Source of the DNA: Opisthocomus hoazin
Lineage: Eukaryota > Chordata > Aves > Opisthocomiformes > Opisthocomidae
Length of the DNA: 64,000 nt
Reading direction: 5' to 3'
Assembly (NCBI RefSeq): GCF_030867145.1
Contig: NC_134433.1
Span: 13,157,216-13,221,215, forward strand
This document shows positions 61,813 through 64,000 of the stretch, piece after piece. The first letter of the stretch is position 1. Each line of letters opens with the position of its first letter. The notes under the pieces were generated by a model. That model was not told the origin of the DNA. It made no database searches and saw nothing but the letters and a program-made list of their open reading frames with translations. The position numbers and the translations under genes were made by a program.

Positions 61813-64000
61813 GGGAGAGCCTTCTACCTCCTGTAGAGATTTGGAAGAAAGCTCACATCCACCCATTACAAAAAAGTACTTTTAGCTTTTAAGTTCGAAT
61901 TATAGATCCAAACAACATATGCTGGAACTGAACACAGTCTTGCTGGGAGGGGATCTGCCAAATCTAAAGGCTGCTTTAGCAATAAATAATAAACCTAATT
62001 AGGCTCCTTCCCTCTGGAGCACCCAATTTTGTGATAGTGATACAACAGGGCATCAGAGCCTCTCTTCTCAACAGATATTCAGAACACCATTTCAGTGTTT
62101 AAAAAACAAAACACAAACCCACACCACAAACCCAAACCCACTTTTCTTGAACAGACAGTTATAGACAGTCACATTATCTGTGGTTGTAGTTTTCTACCAC
62201 TGTACATCAGTTGCTTATAAAAAATAAATAAAGAAAAAAAATTAAACAGCAGCTGGTCTGACTACTGTGTGTTGCTATGCAAGACAGGGAAAGCAGCTAT
62301 TTGATACGAATACTGATTGCAGTGGGAGAAAACTATGGACACTCTTTATTTTTCTCACAATACTTAGTTTCCCGGTATCAAACATCTCTTTGATAGAAAC
62401 CTTATAGTTCGGCTTTCAAGAGGCAAAATCACTGGTGTGTTAGAAGGACTGCAGATTTCATCTGTCACTGAAAATCCTTCTGTGCTTCCTCTGTAAACAC
62501 ACAAACATCAAATGGTGGAGCTCTTCCAAGGCTGTCAGCTCAAATATCTTTTTCTGGCCTGGAAGATGCTTAAAATGGGAAGTTTCAGAAACAGAGATGA
62601 GAGGACTCGTGTTTCACCTCTTCATGCTTGCTGCAAAAACTCCTACGTTGTGCATTGCCCCTTGCTGGTTGTTCAGGTTCAGCTGCAAGGCTGGGAATTC
62701 ATCTGTTTTCTCCCTTTGTATCTCTAAGCTTTGGCTCTTCCCTCTGCATAAGCCTTTAAAACAGTTGGAGGAAATGAATAGCGCTTTTCCACCTGCAGTT
62801 CTGCCAAGCCCAGTTGGCAGGCCATGGCTGACATGTCATTTAGTCCCGTCAATAACCAGCAGTACTGGTGCAAGGGGGGCTGTTAGTGCCTTTGTTGTAG
62901 GAGGAGAATTTTTTACTGCTGGGGTAGGAACACCCCAACAGCTTGGTAGCTGAGCCCTTTCCCCCTTGTGTCCTCATAAATTAAACATAACGGCTGCCGC
63001 CCGCTCCTGCAGACAGCCGTATTCTAATAAATCATGTAAATAGAGTCTCAGAGATTCACTACCCTTTATTTCACGTGAGTCCCGTAACTCAGCTGTTAAT
63101 TGGATCTGAGATAAAAATCTATTTTACCGCATGTTCCCTAAGCAGGATTCTGGAAAGTCCTCTCCAGAATAACAACCTATAGCATTGCCCTCTTTGTTTT
63201 GCTCCTCTCCTGCACGGTGGAGGAGAGCAGTAAGGCAGCACGTCCAAGCTCAAGAAAAACTTCCTTCCTCATGGCTCTCCCAGGCTGCTCCTGTTTGGCC
63301 ATCATCTCCGAGCCGCCGGCATCCTGGTGAAGATTCACGTTGGCTTTTGCAATGGCAGCACAGCTGCGAACGCAGGGCTGCTTCTGCGTCCAGTCCCAAA
63401 GCAGTGGTTTCCAATGGGCCTGGCAAAGCATAACCGCCGCGGAGCAATTACACGAGGCTGTTCTAACCAGCAAATATTTTATCCTAACAGTAAGCTTGTT
63501 TTTCAGAAAGATCGTAGAAAGTTCTGGTGGTTTAATTAGTGTAATGCACCTTTTCAGCTGGGAATTTCTTCGATGAAACAGACGTGGGACGTATGACCAA
63601 AAAGGTGTTTGGAGTTTTGGGGTTTTTTCCCCTTGAAGAAGGGGAACCCCAAATCTTCTGTTTGCTTCTTGCTTTCTACTAACTGTAACACAGAAGAAAT
63701 TTCAGGCCTTTTTAGGATAGCTATTTAAAGAGGTGAATAAAACTTGCACCTATGGAACTGAGGGAAGGCAAGGTTTTTTTCAGTATTTTCTCTCAGAAGT
63801 GAAATCCTAAAAATTTTATCAAGAAGATTTGCTGTGAGGTCTCTTGTCACTCCCCTGGTCCTGTGCTGTGCAGAATGGGTGGCATCTTCTCGGGATGTGG
63901 CCCCTGTCCTTGGCAAAGCACCTGGCCTGTGCCTTGCTGTGCACAGAAAGCATCCAGAGCAGAGCAGTGCCTTCAGCCAGCTCTGTACAGAGCCGCAGCC
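61813..64000. other. Gene-poor window end
   Basis: No exon recognised. 62.98-63.13 kb and 63.3-63.5 kb keep unusual CpGs for this region. A strong two-part hairpin is at 63616-63653. Confidence 0.4.
63616..63653. repeat. Inverted repeat / stem-loop
   Basis: Outer 9-bp stem (TTTGGGGTT with AACCCCAAA) and inner 6-bp stem (CCCCTT with AAGGGG) around a GAAG loop, with a TTTT bulge on one side. Confidence 0.8.

Overview
This is a vertebrate nuclear genome window, almost certainly from a bird. The evidence is multi-exon genes with GT-AG introns, AT-rich non-coding DNA, one CpG-island promoter, and a 5'-truncated CR1 LINE with the avian-type 3' tail at 37.7-38.8 kb. The gene order TRPV3 > < ASPA, SPATA22 > matches the mammalian TRPV3-ASPA-SPATA22 block (human 17p13), inverted.

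Layout: (1) 1-9224 (+), the last 13 coding exons of TRPV3 (605 residues visible; the N-terminal part lies upstream), with a 3'UTR probably running to about 11.3 kb. (2) 12693-19403 (-), a complete six-exon ASPA coding sequence (313 aa) with all zinc and catalytic residues. A probable non-coding first exon and TATA promoter lie at 21.13-21.24 kb. (3) 21.95-22.2 kb, a CpG island with NRF1-like and E2F-like sites, probably the SPATA22 promoter. (4) 23527-28362 (+), a complete eight-exon SPATA22 coding sequence (365 aa). (5) 29646-30287 (-), the last two exons of a gene I do not recognise, with a polyadenylation signal 52 bases after its stop. (6) 32494-32720 (-), the last coding exon of an LHFPL-family tetraspan gene resembling TMEM211/LHFPL7. 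(7) 32.7-64 kb is gene-poor. I find no confident gene there, only the CR1 copy, simple repeats, a possible orphan exon at 51.3 kb and stretches that look like non-coding regulatory DNA.

The genes do not form one pathway. TRPV3 is a heat-gated cation channel of skin, ASPA is the N-acetylaspartate deacylase of oligodendrocytes and kidney, and SPATA22 is a meiotic recombination factor. What links them is arrangement. TRPV3 and ASPA are convergent, with about 1.2 kb between their poly(A) signals. ASPA and SPATA22 are divergent, with promoters under 1 kb apart but of different types: TATA for ASPA, CpG island for SPATA22.

All exon boundaries were assigned by hand from splice signals, reading phase and remembered family sequences. 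No alignment or transcript data were available.
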